A DNA stretch of 64,000 nt from Crocinitomix catalasitica ATCC 23190 (GTDB lineage Bacteria; Bacteroidota; Bacteroidia; Flavobacteriales_D; Crocinitomicaceae): the NCBI RefSeq assembly GCF_000621625.1, contig NZ_JHXV01000020.1, forward strand, positions 1 through 64,000, written 5' to 3'. The notes beneath the pieces were generated by a model, which was given only the letters and a program-made list of their open reading frames with translations, did not search any database and was not told the DNA's origin. Of this stretch, positions 8,362 through 18,623 are shown piece by piece (position 1 is the first letter of the stretch; each line of letters begins with the position of its first letter). The position numbers were made by a program, and so were the translations under genes.

Positions 8362-10734
8362 ATGCAATTGATTATGATTCGAAAAATAGCTGCGCTTATT
8401 TTACTATTAACTTTTTCTTCCACTTTCTTATATGGTCAAGACCAGCAGGTGTATAAAGAGATTCGAGGGAAAATTACAGATAAAGAAACCTATCAACCTT
8501 TAATTGGTGTTAGGGTTGTACTGCTGGGTGTCGAACCTTTTAATGCGGCAGTGACTGATCTAGATGGTGCCTTTCGATTGACAAATGTTCCTTTGGGAAG
8601 ACAGTCAATAGAAATTTCTTATATCGGTTATGAAAGTCAGGTAAAAAGTAATATTGATGTCGCTTCTAAGGATATTATTCTAACAATAGAGTTGGTGGAA
8701 TCTGTGAGTATGATCAATGAAGTAACTGTTGAAGCGCGAAAAAAAGGGGAGGTCATTAATCAAATGGCGACGGTAAGCGCAAGAACGTTTTCTATTGAAG
8801 AATCAAACCGGTATGCTGGGAGTAAGAATGATGTGGCTCGAATGGCGCAAAATTTTGCAGGTGTTCAAGGTGCTGACGATTCAAGAAATGATATTGTAAT
8901 TAGAGGAAATTCTCCTGCAGGTGTCTTATTTAGAATGGAAGGAATTGATATTCCGAATCCAAATCACTTTGCTCGATTTGGAACCTCTGGTGGACCAATT
9001 AGTATGTTGAACAATAATATGTTGTCGAATTCTGATTTTATGACGGGGGCTTTTCCTGCAGAATATGGAAATGCAATCGCAGGTGTATTCGATTTGAATA
9101 TGCGCAAAGGAAACAATGAAGCACATGATTTTATGTTCCAGTTTGGATTTAATGGCGCAGAATTAATGGCTGAAGGACCTATTTCTAGGAAAAAAGGATC
9201 GTCTTATGTTGTCAATTACCGTTATTCAACGCTCGAATTGTTTAAATTGATGGGGATTAATTTTGGTTCGTCTGCAACACCGAATTATCAAGACGCTAGT
9301 TTTAAATTACATTTCCCTACCAAAAAAGGTTATACCTCTGTTTTTGGAATGGGTGGCGTAAGTGAAATTAATATTTTAGCTGAAAATGCCGATAGTTCTG
9401 ATTTATTTGCGCTGGATTTTAGCAATACTAGATTTAAATCAAATGTCGGAATTGTTGGGTTGACACATAAAAGAAGGGTAGGGTCTAAGGCTTTTTTGAA
9501 GTTTTCAACTGGATTGCAATCAAGTCTGAATAATATTATGAATGATACAGTAGATGAAGCGTATCAAAATGCTTTCACAACCTACAATAGTAATTCAACC
9601 ATTTCTAAACAGACCAACGATATATTCTATAACCATAAAATAAATGCAAGACATTTTTTTAAAATAGGATTCCATACAGATCTTTATCTTTTAAACTTAA
9701 ATGATTCAGTCTATAATTCCGGAACGGATAGCTATATAAGTCTGCGCGATTTTAAAGGGAATACCTTCTTTTGGCAACCGTATTTTCAATATCAATTAAG
9801 GGCAAGTGATAAGATTAGAATTAACCTTGGTTTACATGCGCAATCTTTATCATTGAATGAAGATTTTATGCTGGAGCCACGTGCAGGTATGTCATGGGAT
9901 ATTACCAAGAAAGATCGTTTTAGTTTAGGATATGGTTTGCATAGTCAAATGCAACCAATCGAATTGTATTTCTATCAAAAAGCAGAGGGTGATGTAACGA
10001 CAATGCCGAATAAGAATTTAGACTTCACAAAATCACATCACGCGGTTTTGGGATATCAGCATCGTTTTAACCTAGGAATTAATGCAAAGTTTGAAGCTTA
10101 TTATCAATACTTGTACGATGTGCCGGTCGAACAAAATTCGAGTACTTATTCTATCTTGAATTTTGGGGCGGACTTTGCGAGCATCATTCCTGACAGTTTG
10201 CAGTCAACTGGAACAGGTGAGAATTTTGGGGTCGAATTAACGATAGAGAAATATTTGAAAAAAGGGTTTTATTTTCTGATTACAACGTCAATTTATGATT
10301 CTAAATATACAGCAAGTAATGGTGAAAGCTATAATACCGCATTCAACGGAAACTTTACTTTTAATACGTTGGCAGGCTACGAATTCCGTTTTAAGGACGG
10401 TAAAAATTCGGTGACTTTAGATGCGAAATTCACCCTAAATGGCGGTAAAAAGTTCACGCCAATTCTGCTTGAAGAAAGTAATTTAGCAAAAACAGAAATA
10501 CGTGATTTTGAAAATGCTTATAGTGCAACTTATCCCAATTACATTCGTGGAGATTTTAGAATAGCCTTTAAAACCATTGGCAAGAAAATCACACAAGAAT
10601 GGGCGGTGGATATGCAAAATATTACCAATTATAAAAATGTGTTTTACCAAGAATATAGTGTAGCGAGACAAAGTGTGAATACAATTTACCAAACAGGGTT
10701 TCTGCCAATTGCACAATATCGACTTTATTTTTAG
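8362..10734 (+). CDS. TonB-dependent outer-membrane receptor with carboxypeptidase-like N-terminal domain
   Basis: A 790-residue receptor. A signal peptide (MIRKIAALILLLTFSSTFLYG) begins at the fourth possible codon, so the ATG at 8374 is as plausible as 8362. An Ig-like CarboxypepD_reg domain follows (about 30-115; GKITDKETYQPLIGVRVVLL), then a plug domain (about 145-245, with 'DIVIRGNSPAGVLFRMEGI' and 'FPAEYGNAIAGVFDLNMRKG') and a 22-strand-type barrel ending in the aromatic 'IAQYRLYF', a typical BAM recognition end. There is no SusD partner next door, so a polysaccharide-utilisation role is not supported. The substrate is unknown. Confidence 0.9.
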   Translation: MQLIMIRKIAALILLLTFSSTFLYGQDQQVYKEIRGKITDKETYQPLIGVRVVLLGVEPFNAAVTDLDGAFRLTNVPLGRQSIEISYIGYESQVKSNIDVASKDIILTIELVESVSMINEVTVEARKKGEVINQMATVSARTFSIEESNRYAGSKNDVARMAQNFAGVQGADDSRNDIVIRGNSPAGVLFRMEGIDIPNPNHFARFGTSGGPISMLNNNMLSNSDFMTGAFPAEYGNAIAGVFDLNMRKGNNEAHDFMFQFGFNGAELMAEGPISRKKGSSYVVNYRYSTLELFKLMGINFGSSATPNYQDASFKLHFPTKKGYTSVFGMGGVSEINILAENADSSDLFALDFSNTRFKSNVGIVGLTHKRRVGSKAFLKFSTGLQSSLNNIMNDTVDEAYQNAFTTYNSNSTISKQTNDIFYNHKINARHFFKIGFHTDLYLLNLNDSVYNSGTDSYISLRDFKGNTFFWQPYFQYQLRASDKIRINLGLHAQSLSLNEDFMLEPRAGMSWDITKKDRFSLGYGLHSQMQPIELYFYQKAEGDVTTMPNKNLDFTKSHHAVLGYQHRFNLGINAKFEAYYQYLYDVPVEQNSSTYSILNFGADFASIIPDSLQSTGTGENFGVELTIEKYLKKGFYFLITTSIYDSKYTASNGESYNTAFNGNFTFNTLAGYEFRFKDGKNSVTLDAKFTLNGGKKFTPILLEESNLAKTEIRDFENAYSATYPNYIRGDFRIAFKTIGKKITQEWAVDMQNITNYKNVFYQEYSVARQSVNTIYQTGFLPIAQYRLYF

Positions 10735-10799
10735 GCTTATTATAATTGAATCTGTTCTTATTCTTTTATTAATAGCAGCCAAATAGCTATACTTGCAAT

Positions 10800-11645
10800 A
10801 TGGCTAGAATATTCACTTCCAACTGGAAAGATTACGAATTAATTGATGCGGGTAACGATCTGAAATTAGAACGTTGGGGGAAGATTATCACCATCCGGCC
10901 AGATAGAAATGCCTACTTCACACCGCAGTTATCAATGGGTGAGTGGAAGGAGAAAGCACATTTCGAATTCAAAGAAATTACACGGAACAAAGGCGAGTGG
11001 AAGGTTTTAAAAAACGATGTTCCACAAGAATGGCAATTGTCGTTTAAATCTTTGGTCTTCAATATAAAATTAACGCAGTTTAAACATGTTGGTTTATTTC
11101 CAGAGCAAGCTGTGAATTGGGAGTTTATTCAAGATAATTTAAAACCTGAGGGACGCTTTTTGAATCTGTTTGGTTATACTGGTGGCGCTTCAATTGCTGC
11201 AAGAGCTGTTGGGGCAGATGTCTTTCATTGTGATTCTGTAAAACAAATCAATGCATGGGCTAAAGAGAATATGGAATCGTCTAATTTAAATGACATTCAC
11301 TGGGTACATGACGATGCTTTAAAATTTGCGCAACGTGAACTAAAAAGAGGAAATAAATATGATGGTATCATCATGGATCCTCCAGCATTTGGTTTAGGAG
11401 CAAAAAAGGAACGTTGGAAAATTGAAGATAAATTTGCGGAATTATTAGAGACGACGATGGGGTTGTTAAGTAATGATGGCTTCTTGATCGCAAATACCTA
11501 TTCGCCTCGTTTAAAAGCCAAGCAAATCAATGAAATTGCCAAACAGTATACCGGTGGCAAACGGAAAGTTGAAGTGAATGTATTAGCGAACAAAACAACC
11601 TCAGGTAAGTTTATAGAATACGGAGATTTAACACGGATTTACTAA
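10800..11645 (+). CDS. Class I SAM-dependent (rRNA-type) methyltransferase
   Basis: A 281-residue methyltransferase. It has an N-terminal RNA-methylase-like beta region, the SAM-binding motif I 'FLNLFGYTGGASIAA' (about 119-133), the acidic 'VFHCDSVKQINAWAKEN', and the catalytic motif 'IIMDPPAFGLGAKKERWKIE' with DPPAFG. This is the arrangement of RlmI/RlmK-type rRNA cytosine or guanine methyltransferases. It is shorter than E. coli RlmI because the PUA domain is missing, so the exact target base cannot be named. A -10-like TATACTTG lies 5 bases before the ATG, suggesting a very short leader. Confidence 0.8.
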   Translation: MARIFTSNWKDYELIDAGNDLKLERWGKIITIRPDRNAYFTPQLSMGEWKEKAHFEFKEITRNKGEWKVLKNDVPQEWQLSFKSLVFNIKLTQFKHVGLFPEQAVNWEFIQDNLKPEGRFLNLFGYTGGASIAARAVGADVFHCDSVKQINAWAKENMESSNLNDIHWVHDDALKFAQRELKRGNKYDGIIMDPPAFGLGAKKERWKIEDKFAELLETTMGLLSNDGFLIANTYSPRLKAKQINEIAKQYTGGKRKVEVNVLANKTTSGKFIEYGDLTRIY

Positions 11646-11655
11646 ATTATTCTCA

Positions 11656-11695
11656 ATAAAAAACCCGTAACTACTTATTCAAAGCAATTACGGGT
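11656..11695 (-). terminator. Terminator of the SUF operon
   Basis: Inverted repeat acccgtaa (11663-11670) and ttacgggt (11688-11695) with a 17-base loop. Read on the minus strand it is followed by a T-run (A-run at 11657-11663). It sits between the convergent methyltransferase and sufD genes. Confidence 0.7.
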
Positions 11696-11716
11696 CGTAA
11701 AATTTATCTTGTCAGA

Positions 11717-12970
11717 CTAGAATGTCCAGCCGTGTTCTTTTTCTAATAATTGTTGAATCAATTCAGTGATTGTTTCATCTTCATAAGACTCAATTACTTC
11801 TCCAATAAAAGCGCTCACTAGAATACGTTTTGCGTTTTTCTTCGAAATACCTCTTGCTTGTAAATAGAACAAAGCATCTTCGTCTAATTGACCAGTAGTT
11901 GAACCATGCGAACATTTAACATCATCAGCATAGATCTCTAACTCTGGTTTAGAATTAATAGATGCGTGATCAGACAATAAAATATTGCCATTATTTTGGT
12001 AAGCATTGATAACTTGAGCGTCTTTTTGCACAACAACACGACCATTAAATACGCCTGTAGATTTACCATCTAAAACATATTTATAGTTCTCATTGCTATA
12101 ACAATTCGGTACGCGGTGATCAACGAAAGTATGGTTGTCAACATGTTGATTGTTTTTACCAATCACTGCACCGTTCATATAAGTAGAACAGTTTTGACCA
12201 TTTACCGCGATGTTGATATTGTTTCTAACCAATAAACCATTTAAAGTAACCGTATTAATTTTAAAAGTTGAATTGTCACCTTGCGCTATTTGTTCAGTGG
12301 CAACTTGTGTATTACTATCGTTGTCTGACTGAATTTTATGTATCGTAAAATGAGCATTATCTTCAACAATAACCTCAGTAACAAGGTTGTTGAAACAGTT
12401 CTCTCCTGATTCTCCTATTTGTGTAATAACAATAGAAGATTTTGAAGATTTACCAGCATGAATAAATAATCTATTATTTGCAAGTACAGCATCGCCATTA
12501 CTCACATAGATCAATTGTAATTTCTTTTCAATTACAGCCTTATTGTCAATTGTGATTTCAATTCCTTCGTCAAAAAATGCTGTATTTAATTGCGTAAATA
12601 CATCTTCGTTATTCAGGTTAGCATTAAAATCAGCAAGTTCAGATAAGCCTTCAGCATCTTTAAAGTCAATATTAAATTCCGAAGAATTAAATTGACTTAA
12701 GTCTAAACGAACCAAACCATTTTCAATCACAATAAATTGATCAGAAACGATATATTGCTCAATAGATAAATCACGAATGCTTTTTTCAGGTAAAGTATAT
12801 TTTGAATTCGATATTTTACCGACTCTTGTATATTTCCAATATTCGTCTCTAGTTGTAGGGAAGTCAAGTTCAATTAACCGGTTGTAAGCGGCTAATTGCA
12901 GGCTATTTTCAGGGGTTGGAAAACCGTCCAGAAAACTTTGCATTTTTTCAGATAAAACGGTTGTCATCAT
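11717..12970 (-). CDS. sufD: SufD, Fe-S cluster scaffold complex component
   Basis: A 417-residue protein of the SufBC2D scaffold on which Fe-S clusters are built. The C-terminal beta-helix region is well preserved: 'HVDNHTFVDHRVPNCYSNENYK', 'VFNGRVVVQKDAQVINAYQ', 'LLSDHASINSKPELEIYADDVKCSHGSTTGQLDEDALFYLQARGI'. The conserved Cys-His pair 'KCSHG' is present. Its ATG overlaps the sufC stop by one base (the tandem ATG two codons in would also serve). It is the last gene of the operon; a terminator follows and no sufS or sufE is attached. Confidence 0.95.
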   Translation of the reverse strand: MMTTVLSEKMQSFLDGFPTPENSLQLAAYNRLIELDFPTTRDEYWKYTRVGKISNSKYTLPEKSIRDLSIEQYIVSDQFIVIENGLVRLDLSQFNSSEFNIDFKDAEGLSELADFNANLNNEDVFTQLNTAFFDEGIEITIDNKAVIEKKLQLIYVSNGDAVLANNRLFIHAGKSSKSSIVITQIGESGENCFNNLVTEVIVEDNAHFTIHKIQSDNDSNTQVATEQIAQGDNSTFKINTVTLNGLLVRNNINIAVNGQNCSTYMNGAVIGKNNQHVDNHTFVDHRVPNCYSNENYKYVLDGKSTGVFNGRVVVQKDAQVINAYQNNGNILLSDHASINSKPELEIYADDVKCSHGSTTGQLDEDALFYLQARGISKKNAKRILVSAFIGEVIESYEDETITELIQQLLEKEHGWTF

Positions 12971-13740
12971 TATAGTGCTTTTTCTTCAGTTAACCAATCA
13001 TATCCTTTTTCTTCTAACTCTAAAGCTAGATTTTTGTCACCTGTTTTAACGATTTTTCCATCAGCTAAAACGTGAACAAAATCAGGAATGATATAATCTA
13101 ATAAACGTTGGTAATGTGTAATTAAAACAACAGCATTATTTTCGTTCTTCAATTTATTTACACCTGCAGCAACAATTCTTAATGCATCAATATCTAAACC
13201 AGAATCAGTTTCATCTAAAAACGAAACTTTAGGTTCTAACATAGCCATCTGGAAGATTTCATTTCGTTTCTTCTCTCCACCAGAGAAACCTTCATTTACT
13301 GAACGAGAAGCCAATTTAGCATCCAATTCAACCAATTTAGATTTTTCTCTTACCATAGACATAAAGTCTTTTGCAGAAACTGGATCTTCTTTGCGGTATT
13401 CTTTAATTTCATTAATTGCTGTGCGCAAGAAATTGATATTTGAAACTCCTGGAATTTCAACTGGGTATTGAAAAGCAAGGAATAAACCTTCTTTTGCACG
13501 TTCGTCTGGATCTAATTCCAAAAGATCTTTACCGTCCATCTCAATTGAACCTTCAGTTACTTCATAACCATCTTTACCAGCAACAACTGATGCTAAAGTT
13601 GATTTACCAGCACCATTTGGTCCCATAATCGCATGGATTTCTCCGGCTCTTACTGTTAAGTTTAATCCTTTTAAGATTTGTTTTCCTTCGTCTTCAATCT
13701 CCGCATGAAGATTTTTAATATCTAATAATACTTTACTCAT
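12970..13740 (-). CDS. sufC: SufC, Fe-S assembly ATPase
   Basis: A 256-residue ABC-type ATPase that drives conformational change of the SufB-SufD scaffold. Walker A is GPNGAGKS (about 40-47), the signature FSGGEKKR is the SufC-specific form, Walker B is '[16 protein letters not shown]', and the switch is '[10 protein letters not shown]'. It overlaps sufD by one base and lies 63 bases after sufB. Length and motifs are standard. Confidence 0.97.
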   Translation of the reverse strand: MSKVLLDIKNLHAEIEDEGKQILKGLNLTVRAGEIHAIMGPNGAGKSTLASVVAGKDGYEVTEGSIEMDGKDLLELDPDERAKEGLFLAFQYPVEIPGVSNINFLRTAINEIKEYRKEDPVSAKDFMSMVREKSKLVELDAKLASRSVNEGFSGGEKKRNEIFQMAMLEPKVSFLDETDSGLDIDALRIVAAGVNKLKNENNAVVLITHYQRLLDYIIPDFVHVLADGKIVKTGDKNLALELEEKGYDWLTEEKAL

Positions 13741-13803
13741 TTTATCTTATTTCTGCGCTAAATGCAATTATTAAATTAAATTTTTGGTTCACTTTAAGTT
13801 GGA

Positions 13804-15246
13804 TTAACCAACACTGTTTTCAAGTGAAATAGCCAATAGTTTTTGTGCTTCAACAGCAAATTCCATCGGTAATTTATTAAGTACTTCTTTTACGTATCCG
13901 TTAACAATTAGTCCAATCGCTTTTTCTTCTGTTAAACCTCTTTGTTGACAGTAGAAAATTTGATCTTCACCAATTTTAGAAGTTGTTGCTTCGTGCTCTA
14001 ACTTCGCTGAATTATTGTTGCATTCGATATATGGGAACGTATGTGCTCCACATCTATCCGACATCAATAAACTATCACATTGCGTGAAGTTTCTTGCATT
14101 GGTTGCGTTTTTACCAATGTGTATTAAACCTCTATATGAGTTTTGAGATACGCCAGCTGAAATACCTTTAGAAATCACAGTACTTTTCGTGTTTTTTCCA
14201 AGGTGAATCATCTTCGTTCCTGTATCTGCTTGTTGGTGATTATTGGTTACTGCAACAGAATAAAATTCACCAATTGAATTGTCTCCTTTTAATATACATG
14301 AAGGGTATTTCCATGTCACTGCAGAACCTGTTTCAACCTGTGTCCAAGAAATTTTAGAATTGGTTTGACAAATACCTCTTTTTGTTACAAAGTTGTAAAT
14401 TCCACCTTTTCCGTCTTTGTCACCAGGGAACCAGTTTTGGACAGTTGAATATTTTATTTCTGCATCATCCAAAGCAATTAATTCAACAACTGCTGCGTGC
14501 AATTGATTCTCGTCTCGCTGTGGAGCGGTACAACCTTCAAGATACGATACATAACTACCTTTATCGGCAACCAATAATGTTCTTTCAAATTGACCAGTTC
14601 CTGCTTCGTTTATTCTAAAGTAAGTTGATAATTCCATCGGACATCTTACCCCTTTCGGGATATAACAGAATGAACCGTCAGAGAATACAGCTGAATTTAG
14701 AGCAGCATAAAAATTATCACTCGATGGAACAACTGTTCCTAAATACTTTTGAACCAATTCAGGGTGATCATGAACTGCTTCGCTAAACGAACAGAAAATA
14801 ATTCCTAGCTCACCTAATTTTTCTTTGAACGAAGTAGCAACAGATACGGAGTCCATTACAAAATCAACCGCAACACCAGTTAATTTCTTTTGTTCATCCA
14901 TAGAGATGCCCAACTTGTCCATGGTTGCTTTCATTTCCGGATCAACATCATCCCACGATTCGTACTGCTTTTTTGGAGCCGAAAAATAAGAGATGTCTTG
15001 AAATTTTGGTTTTTCATAATGAACATGTGCCCATTCGGGCTCTGTCATTTCTTCCCAAATTTTGAATGCCTTTAAACGGTAATCTAATAACCATTCTGGT
15101 TCATTCTTTTTAGCAGAAATGATACGAACAACTTCTTCACTTAAACCAACAGGTATCTTGTCAGATTCAATTTCTGAAACGAAACCAAACTTGTATTCCT
15201 GGTTTTTTAATTCTTCTGCTAATTCTTCTTCTGTATATCCAGCCAT
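13804..15246 (-). CDS. sufB: SufB, Fe-S cluster scaffold
   Basis: A 480-residue scaffold protein. Diagnostic stretches are '[19 protein letters not shown]', '[13 protein letters not shown]', '[22 protein letters not shown]', '[19 protein letters not shown]', '[20 protein letters not shown]', '[24 protein letters not shown]' and '[26 protein letters not shown]'. The cysteine of '[12 protein letters not shown]' is the conserved cluster-associated one. It lies between the A-type carrier gene and sufC. Confidence 0.97.
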   Translation of the reverse strand: MAGYTEEELAEELKNQEYKFGFVSEIESDKIPVGLSEEVVRIISAKKNEPEWLLDYRLKAFKIWEEMTEPEWAHVHYEKPKFQDISYFSAPKKQYESWDDVDPEMKATMDKLGISMDEQKKLTGVAVDFVMDSVSVATSFKEKLGELGIIFCSFSEAVHDHPELVQKYLGTVVPSSDNFYAALNSAVFSDGSFCYIPKGVRCPMELSTYFRINEAGTGQFERTLLVADKGSYVSYLEGCTAPQRDENQLHAAVVELIALDDAEIKYSTVQNWFPGDKDGKGGIYNFVTKRGICQTNSKISWTQVETGSAVTWKYPSCILKGDNSIGEFYSVAVTNNHQQADTGTKMIHLGKNTKSTVISKGISAGVSQNSYRGLIHIGKNATNARNFTQCDSLLMSDRCGAHTFPYIECNNNSAKLEHEATTSKIGEDQIFYCQQRGLTEEKAIGLIVNGYVKEVLNKLPMEFAVEAQKLLAISLENSVG

Positions 15247-15328
15247 TTTATTCCTTAAATACTGTACAATTGATTAAACTATTTGTACTGTTTAATTTTT
15301 ACTTTTAATTGAGTTTTATGAGACGTTG

Positions 15329-15652
15329 TTATAATGAAAAACTTTCACCACAACCGCATGTTCGGGTTGCATTAGGATTTGTAAAGACAAAACCTTTTCC
15401 GTTTAGGCCTCCACTATAATCTAAAGTTGTGCCTGCAAGATAAAGTACGCTCTTTTTATTCATTACTATTTTAATGCCGTTGTCTTCAAATTCCTTGTCG
15501 TCTTCATTAAGTGATGTGTCAAATTTTAATTGATACATTAAACCTGAACATCCACCACCTTCAACACCTACACGAATAAATTGACCGTCTATATTGTCTT
15601 CGCGCATCATTCTTAATGCGGTCTCTTTTGCTAAATCTGTTACTGCTATCAT
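15329..15652 (-). CDS. sufA: A-type Fe-S carrier (SufA/IscA/HesB family)
   Basis: A 107-residue HesB-like protein that accepts clusters from SufBCD and passes them to targets. The three conserved cysteines are present: C35 in 'EGGGCSGLMY' and C99/C101 in the C-terminal 'TRTCGCGESFSL'. It is the first gene of the SUF operon, directly downstream of a well-formed promoter. The choice between names sufA and iscA is arbitrary from sequence alone. Confidence 0.93.
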   Translation of the reverse strand: MIAVTDLAKETALRMMREDNIDGQFIRVGVEGGGCSGLMYQLKFDTSLNEDDKEFEDNGIKIVMNKKSVLYLAGTTLDYSGGLNGKGFVFTNPNATRTCGCGESFSL

Positions 15653-15697
15653 GACTTAATTGTTTAGAATTGTTATAAATAAGCTCAATTCATTGTG

Positions 15698-15728
15698 CAA
15701 AAATACCACTTTTAAGGTATAGCAGCAA
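15698..15728 (-). promoter_or_regulatory. Promoter of the SUF operon
   Basis: On the minus strand, TTG (15726-15728), a 20-base spacer and TATTTTTG (15698-15705) match the Bacteroidota TTG / TAnnTTTG consensus. Confidence 0.65.
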
Positions 15729-15811
15729 AGAAAATCTTATAAATCTACACCTTAATTTTTCGACTTTGTATTTAACTTATTGTTTGACAATAAGATACTC
15801 GTTATCATTAA

Positions 15812-15828
15812 TTTAGAACCATTCTAAA
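15812..15828. promoter_or_regulatory. 17-bp perfect palindrome between suf and sdh, possible operator
   Basis: TTTAGAA-CCA-TTCTAAA is a 7-3-7 perfect inverted repeat in the 271-bp spacer between the divergent SUF and succinate dehydrogenase operons. Form and length resemble operators of Fur/PerR-type regulators; that assignment is inference. It lies upstream of both predicted promoters, about 84 bp from the suf one and 45 bp from the sdh one. Confidence 0.45.
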
Positions 15829-15872
15829 CAGATGGTCTAATTGACATATAAAAACCAATTCATTGGGATATT

Positions 15873-15903
15873 TTAAAAACACGCCTAATTTTGTAAGACA
15901 AAT
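15873..15903 (+). promoter_or_regulatory. Promoter of the succinate dehydrogenase/fumarate reductase operon
   Basis: TTG at 15873-15875, a 20-base spacer and TAATTTTG at 15896-15903, 21 bases before the ATG. It has the same layout as the divergent suf promoter. Confidence 0.65.
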
Positions 15904-15923
15904 TAGTATTAGATTCACATTAT

Positions 15924-16589
15924 ATGAAAACATCAATCGCAAGGAAAGTGCTAATGGCACTGTCGGGTTTTTTTCTCCTATTATTCTTATTGCAACATTT
16001 TGTCATCAACTTCTCGTCGGTAATCAGTGTCGAGGGTTTTAATAAGGTGTCTCACTTTATGGGAACCAATCCAATCATTCAATACGGTATTCAACCTATT
16101 TTACTTATTGGAGTTTTATTCCACTTAGGAATGGGTATTTATTTAGATGTGGCTAATAGAAAAGCTAGAAATGTGAAGTATGCCATGAATAAGCCAGGTG
16201 AGAATTCTAGCTGGTGGTCAAGAAATATGATCATTACTGGAATTACAATCATGTTGTTCTTAGGTCTTCACTTTTACGATTTTTGGTTTCCAGAAATTAA
16301 TACCAAATTCATTTTAGGCGATATGTCGGGATTGAATGGACATGGTGAATTTAGATATTGGGAGGAGTTACATCATAAATTTGTAGATCCAATTAGAGTT
16401 GGTATTTACTGTTTATCATTTGTATTCTTAGCATTACATTTGTTACACGGATTTCAATCGGCATTTCAATCAGTTGGATTTAACCATACGAGATATACGC
16501 CGGTGATTAAAAAATTAGGAAATATTTATGCAATCTGTATTCCACTTGGGTTTATATTCATTGCAGTATATCATTACGTTTCACAATAA
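15924..16589 (+). CDS. sdhC: Succinate dehydrogenase/fumarate reductase cytochrome b subunit
   Basis: A 221-residue five-helix membrane anchor of the cytochrome b558 type. It carries quinone and (by family) two b haems between the inner membrane and the flavoprotein/iron-sulfur subunits. Candidate haem-ligand histidines lie in hydrophobic segments: 'LLQHFVINFSS', 'LLIGVLFHLGMGIYLDV', 'IMLFLGLHFYDFWFPE', 'LALHLLHGFQSAFQS' and 'AVYHYVSQ'. A single large anchor with no separate SdhD is the Bacteroidota and epsilonproteobacterial arrangement. It is first in a tight three-gene operon (12 bp to the next gene). Confidence 0.93.
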   Translation: MKTSIARKVLMALSGFFLLLFLLQHFVINFSSVISVEGFNKVSHFMGTNPIIQYGIQPILLIGVLFHLGMGIYLDVANRKARNVKYAMNKPGENSSWWSRNMIITGITIMLFLGLHFYDFWFPEINTKFILGDMSGLNGHGEFRYWEELHHKFVDPIRVGIYCLSFVFLALHLLHGFQSAFQSVGFNHTRYTPVIKKLGNIYAICIPLGFIFIAVYHYVSQ

Positions 16590-16601
16590 TAATATTTTAA
16601 G

Positions 16602-18617
16602 ATGTCAGTTTTAGATTCAAAAACACCAAAAGGCCCCATTAAAGATCAATGGACTAATCATAAGAACCACATCAATGTTGTGAACCCGGCAAATAAACGA
16701 TCAATTGACGTGATTGTTGTTGGAACAGGTTTAGCAGGAGGTGCTGCGGCAGCTTCATTAGCAGAGATGGGCTATAAAGTAAAAGCATTTTGTTTTCAAG
16801 ATTCTCCTCGTAGAGCGCATTCAATTGCGGCGCAAGGTGGTATTAATGCTGCAAAGAATTATCAAAATGACGGTGATTCAACTTATCGTTTATTCTATGA
16901 TACTGTAAAAGGTGGAGATTATAGATCAAGAGAGTCGAATGTATATCGTTTAGCAGAAGTATCTGCGAATATAATTGACCAATGTGTTGCGCAAGGGGTT
17001 CCTTTTGCACGTGAGTATGGCGGTTTATTGGATAATAGATCATTCGGTGGTGTATTGGTTTCAAGAACTTTTTATGCTAAAGGTCAAACAGGACAACAAT
17101 TATTATTAGGTGCTTATTCTGCCATGAACAGACAGATAGGTAAAGGTAAAATTGAAATGTTTAACCGTCATGAAATGCTAGATGTAGTAGTTGTTGATGG
17201 AAAAGCAAGAGGTATTATCGCAAGAGATCTTGTAACAGGTAAGTTAGAAAGACATGGAGCACATGCCGTTGTCGTTGCAACAGGTGGATATGGTAACGTA
17301 TTCTTCTTGTCAACTAACGCAATGGGTTCTAATGCAACTGCTGCATGGAAGATTCACAAAAAAGGTGCATACTTCGCAAATCCTTGTTATACGCAAATTC
17401 ACCCGACTTGTATTCCGCGTTCAGGTGATTATCAATCAAAATTAACCCTTATGTCCGAATCATTGAGAAATGATGGTAGAATTTGGGTTCCTAAAAATAT
17501 AGCAGATGTTGAAGCAATTCGAGCTGGAAAGAAAAGTCCAACCGAATTGTCTGAAGATGAAAGAGATTATTATTTAGAAAGAAGATATCCTGCATTCGGT
17601 AACTTAGTACCGCGTGATGTTGCTTCAAGAGCGGCTAAAGAAAGATGTGATGCTGGTTATGGTGTAAATAAAACAGGTGAAGCTGTTTATTTAGATTTTA
17701 AATCAGCGATTGAACGTTATGGTAAAGAAGCTGCAACGGTTCATGGTGAAAAAAATGCATCGCATGAAAGGATTATAGAATTAGGAGCTGCTGTTATCAA
17801 ATCAAAATACGGTAACCTGTTCCAAATGTATGAAAAGATTGTAGATCAAAATCCTTATAAAACACCAATGATGATTTACCCAGCGGTACATTATACAATG
17901 GGTGGTATTTGGGTTGATTACAACTTGATGACAACTATTCCTGGTTGCTATGCAGCTGGTGAAGCAAACTTCTCTGATCACGGAGCGAATAGATTAGGAG
18001 CTTCCGCTTTAATGCAAGGTTTAGCAGATGGATACTTCGTATTGCCTTATACAATGGGTGATTATTTAGCGGATGAAATTCGTACTGGTCCTATTGCAAC
18101 TGATTCGAAAGAATTTGATGAAGCTGAAAAGAATGTAAGCGGAACAATTGAGCGATTGATGAATATTAAAGGAACTAAATCTGTGGATCATTTCCATAAA
18201 GAATTAGGGAAAGTAATGTGGAACAATGTGGGGATGGCACGTAATGCAAAGGGACTTGAAGAAGCGCAAGAGCAAATCCGTAAAATTAGAGAAGAGTTTT
18301 GGAAAGACGTTCGTATTCCTGGTGATATGAATGAATTGAATACTGAATTAGAAAAAGCAATTCGTGTAGCTGACTTCCTTGAATTAGGTGAGTTATTTGC
18401 TAAAGATGCTTTACACCGAAACGAATCATGTGGCGGACACTTTAGAGAAGAGTCAGTTGAAGTTGGTGGTGAGCAGTCAGGTGAAGCGAAACGTGATGAT
18501 GAAAACTTTAAATACGTTGCAGCTTGGGAGTGGACAGGTGATCCAAAAACTTCTGTACTACACAAAGAGGAATTAGAGTTTAATGATATTGAATTGAAAC
18601 AAAGATCTTATAAATAG
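16602..18617 (+). CDS. sdhA: Succinate dehydrogenase/fumarate reductase flavoprotein subunit
   Basis: A 671-residue FAD subunit catalysing succinate/fumarate interconversion. The dinucleotide site '[21 protein letters not shown]' is near residue 38. The covalent-FAD histidine segment reads '[20 protein letters not shown]', the substrate loop includes '[20 protein letters not shown]', and the active-site stretch is '[20 protein letters not shown]'. The length fits the type B enzymes paired with a five-helix cytochrome. Whether it runs mainly as dehydrogenase or reductase cannot be read from sequence. Confidence 0.96.
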   Translation: MSVLDSKTPKGPIKDQWTNHKNHINVVNPANKRSIDVIVVGTGLAGGAAAASLAEMGYKVKAFCFQDSPRRAHSIAAQGGINAAKNYQNDGDSTYRLFYDTVKGGDYRSRESNVYRLAEVSANIIDQCVAQGVPFAREYGGLLDNRSFGGVLVSRTFYAKGQTGQQLLLGAYSAMNRQIGKGKIEMFNRHEMLDVVVVDGKARGIIARDLVTGKLERHGAHAVVVATGGYGNVFFLSTNAMGSNATAAWKIHKKGAYFANPCYTQIHPTCIPRSGDYQSKLTLMSESLRNDGRIWVPKNIADVEAIRAGKKSPTELSEDERDYYLERRYPAFGNLVPRDVASRAAKERCDAGYGVNKTGEAVYLDFKSAIERYGKEAATVHGEKNASHERIIELGAAVIKSKYGNLFQMYEKIVDQNPYKTPMMIYPAVHYTMGGIWVDYNLMTTIPGCYAAGEANFSDHGANRLGASALMQGLADGYFVLPYTMGDYLADEIRTGPIATDSKEFDEAEKNVSGTIERLMNIKGTKSVDHFHKELGKVMWNNVGMARNAKGLEEAQEQIRKIREEFWKDVRIPGDMNELNTELEKAIRVADFLELGELFAKDALHRNESCGGHFREESVEVGGEQSGEAKRDDENFKYVAAWEWTGDPKTSVLHKEELEFNDIELKQRSYK

Positions 18618-18623
18618 AAAGCT

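Noticed and set aside
8362-10734. SusC-type glycan transporter
   Set aside because: No SusD homologue or glycan enzymes next to either TonB receptor in the window.
10792-10802. Leaderless start for the methyltransferase gene
   Set aside because: TATACTTG just before the ATG has one mismatch and no TTG at the right distance; noted in the gene entry only.
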